Position numbers and translations under genes: made by a program. From NCBI GenBank assembly GCA_900765125.1, contig CAAFQL010000349.1:1-5781 (forward strand): DNA of 5,781 nucleotides, in the 5' to 3' direction. Source of the DNA: Oscillospiraceae bacterium (GTDB lineage Bacteria; Bacillota; Clostridia; Oscillospirales; Ruminococcaceae). Below, one piece after another: positions 5,250-5,781 of this stretch. Within the stretch, counting starts at the first letter, position 1. Each line of letters starts with the position of its first letter. Under the pieces are notes generated by a model. It was given only the letters and a program-made list of their open reading frames with translations. It did not search any database and had not been told where the DNA came from.

Positions 5250-5781
5250 TTAAATTGGATAGAGAAGAACTTGCACCTGAAAATAATTGATATCGTGTGT
5301 TACTTTCATAGTACCATGATATTTTTCTACAGTTCTTTGAACATTTTTCAATCCATATCCATGCAACTGTGCATCTTTTTTACGACTAATAAATTTATTA
5401 TCTTTCAATATTACTGTTCCATCATAGCTATTTATAATTGATATAATAATACGTCCTTTATTTTCTCGAAATAAAAATTGTATCTCCTTATTCGGAACAT
5501 CAGAAACTGCAGTAATTGCATTATCCAAAAGATTTCCAAGAATAATTGTCAAATCTCTCCGTTCTATTGTACAAATTTCAGATGCTTCTATTTCACACTG
5601 TATTTTTGTTCCAAGTGCATCTGCCTCCGAAAATTTAAAATTCAATATGCTGTCAAGATAAACATTTCCGGTTTGACTATATGTTTTTAGTTTAGGAAGT
5701 GTAGCCATATTTTCTTCTACATAAGTTTGAATTTCAGAACAGTTCTTTTTTTCTGCTAATTCGGAAATAATCATCATGTGA
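5250..5781 (-). CDS. agrC: AgrC-like GHKL sensor histidine kinase, C-terminal part (5' end beyond window)
   Basis: The visible 176 codons are the end of a membrane histidine kinase expected to sense the AgrD-derived peptide and phosphorylate a response regulator. The frame is open through the right edge. The codon before the first Met is His (HMMIISELAEKK), which resembles the segment just after the phospho-acceptor motif of AgrC-type kinases, so the Met at 5777 is internal and not the start. Counting from that Met, the ATP-binding N box is GNLLDNAITAV (81-91) and the glycine-rich ATP lid is HGYGLKNVQRTVEKYHG (139-155). A canonical DxGxG box is absent and INSYDG (115-120) stands in its place, as is usual in this GHKL group. 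The family assignment of the ATPase domain is firm. Calling it AgrC rests on the adjacent agrDB, because the multi-pass sensor domain is not visible. A strong terminator follows it. Confidence 0.88.
   Translation of the reverse strand, partial: HMMIISELAEKKNCSEIQTYVEENMATLPKLKTYSQTGNVYLDSILNFKFSEADALGTKIQCEIEASEICTIERRDLTIILGNLLDNAITAVSDVPNKEIQFLFRENKGRIIISIINSYDGTVILKDNKFISRKKDAQLHGYGLKNVQRTVEKYHGTMKVTHDINYFQVQVLLYPI

Noticed and set aside
5478..5690. Plus-strand open frame of 70 codons
   Set aside because: Antisense to the ATP-binding domain of the kinase; the Cys-rich product shows no motif.

Overview
The window looks like chromosomal DNA of a low-GC, Gram-positive anaerobe of the class Clostridia, possibly a Ruminococcus-like or Lachnospiraceae gut or rumen bacterium. 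The evidence is the AT-rich sequence, strong AGGAGG-type ribosome binding sites, an Agr peptide signalling locus, and a secreted protein that combines dockerin/EF-hand calcium loops with YD repeats. The genus is a guess from domain content. Every gene I can support is on the minus strand, so the order of transcription runs from right to left.

Right edge (5781 to 5250): the 3' part of an AgrC-like GHKL sensor histidine kinase. Its membrane sensor and phosphorylated histidine lie outside the window. A strong intrinsic terminator (5201-5234) follows it. The next stretch (about 5102-5200) carries two perfect 12-bp direct repeats with a 22-bp period, a probable promoter with an extended -10 box, and the ribosome binding site of a 47-residue AgrD autoinducer precursor. 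agrD is followed with no gap, and in the same frame, by agrB (GTG start), the membrane protease that matures the peptide. No response regulator gene (agrA) is visible; it may lie beyond the right edge.

Left three quarters (4266 to 1): one very long open frame of at least 1422 codons that runs off the left edge. It begins with a signal peptide, followed by a small beta-sandwich-like segment, a run of EF-hand/dockerin-like calcium loops, a 31-residue repeat rich in LDxNGG, a DUF6531-type RHS entry domain and a long array of YD repeats. The C-terminus, where such proteins carry a variable and often toxic domain, is not in the window.

Working model: AgrB cleaves and cyclises AgrD into a thiolactone peptide, the AgrC-like kinase senses it, and an unseen LytTR-type regulator feeds back on the agrD promoter through the direct repeats. 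The giant secreted RHS protein lies 88 bp downstream of agrB, across a long-stem inverted repeat, and may be an output of the circuit. The gene identities are well supported. The regulatory link to the RHS protein is inference.
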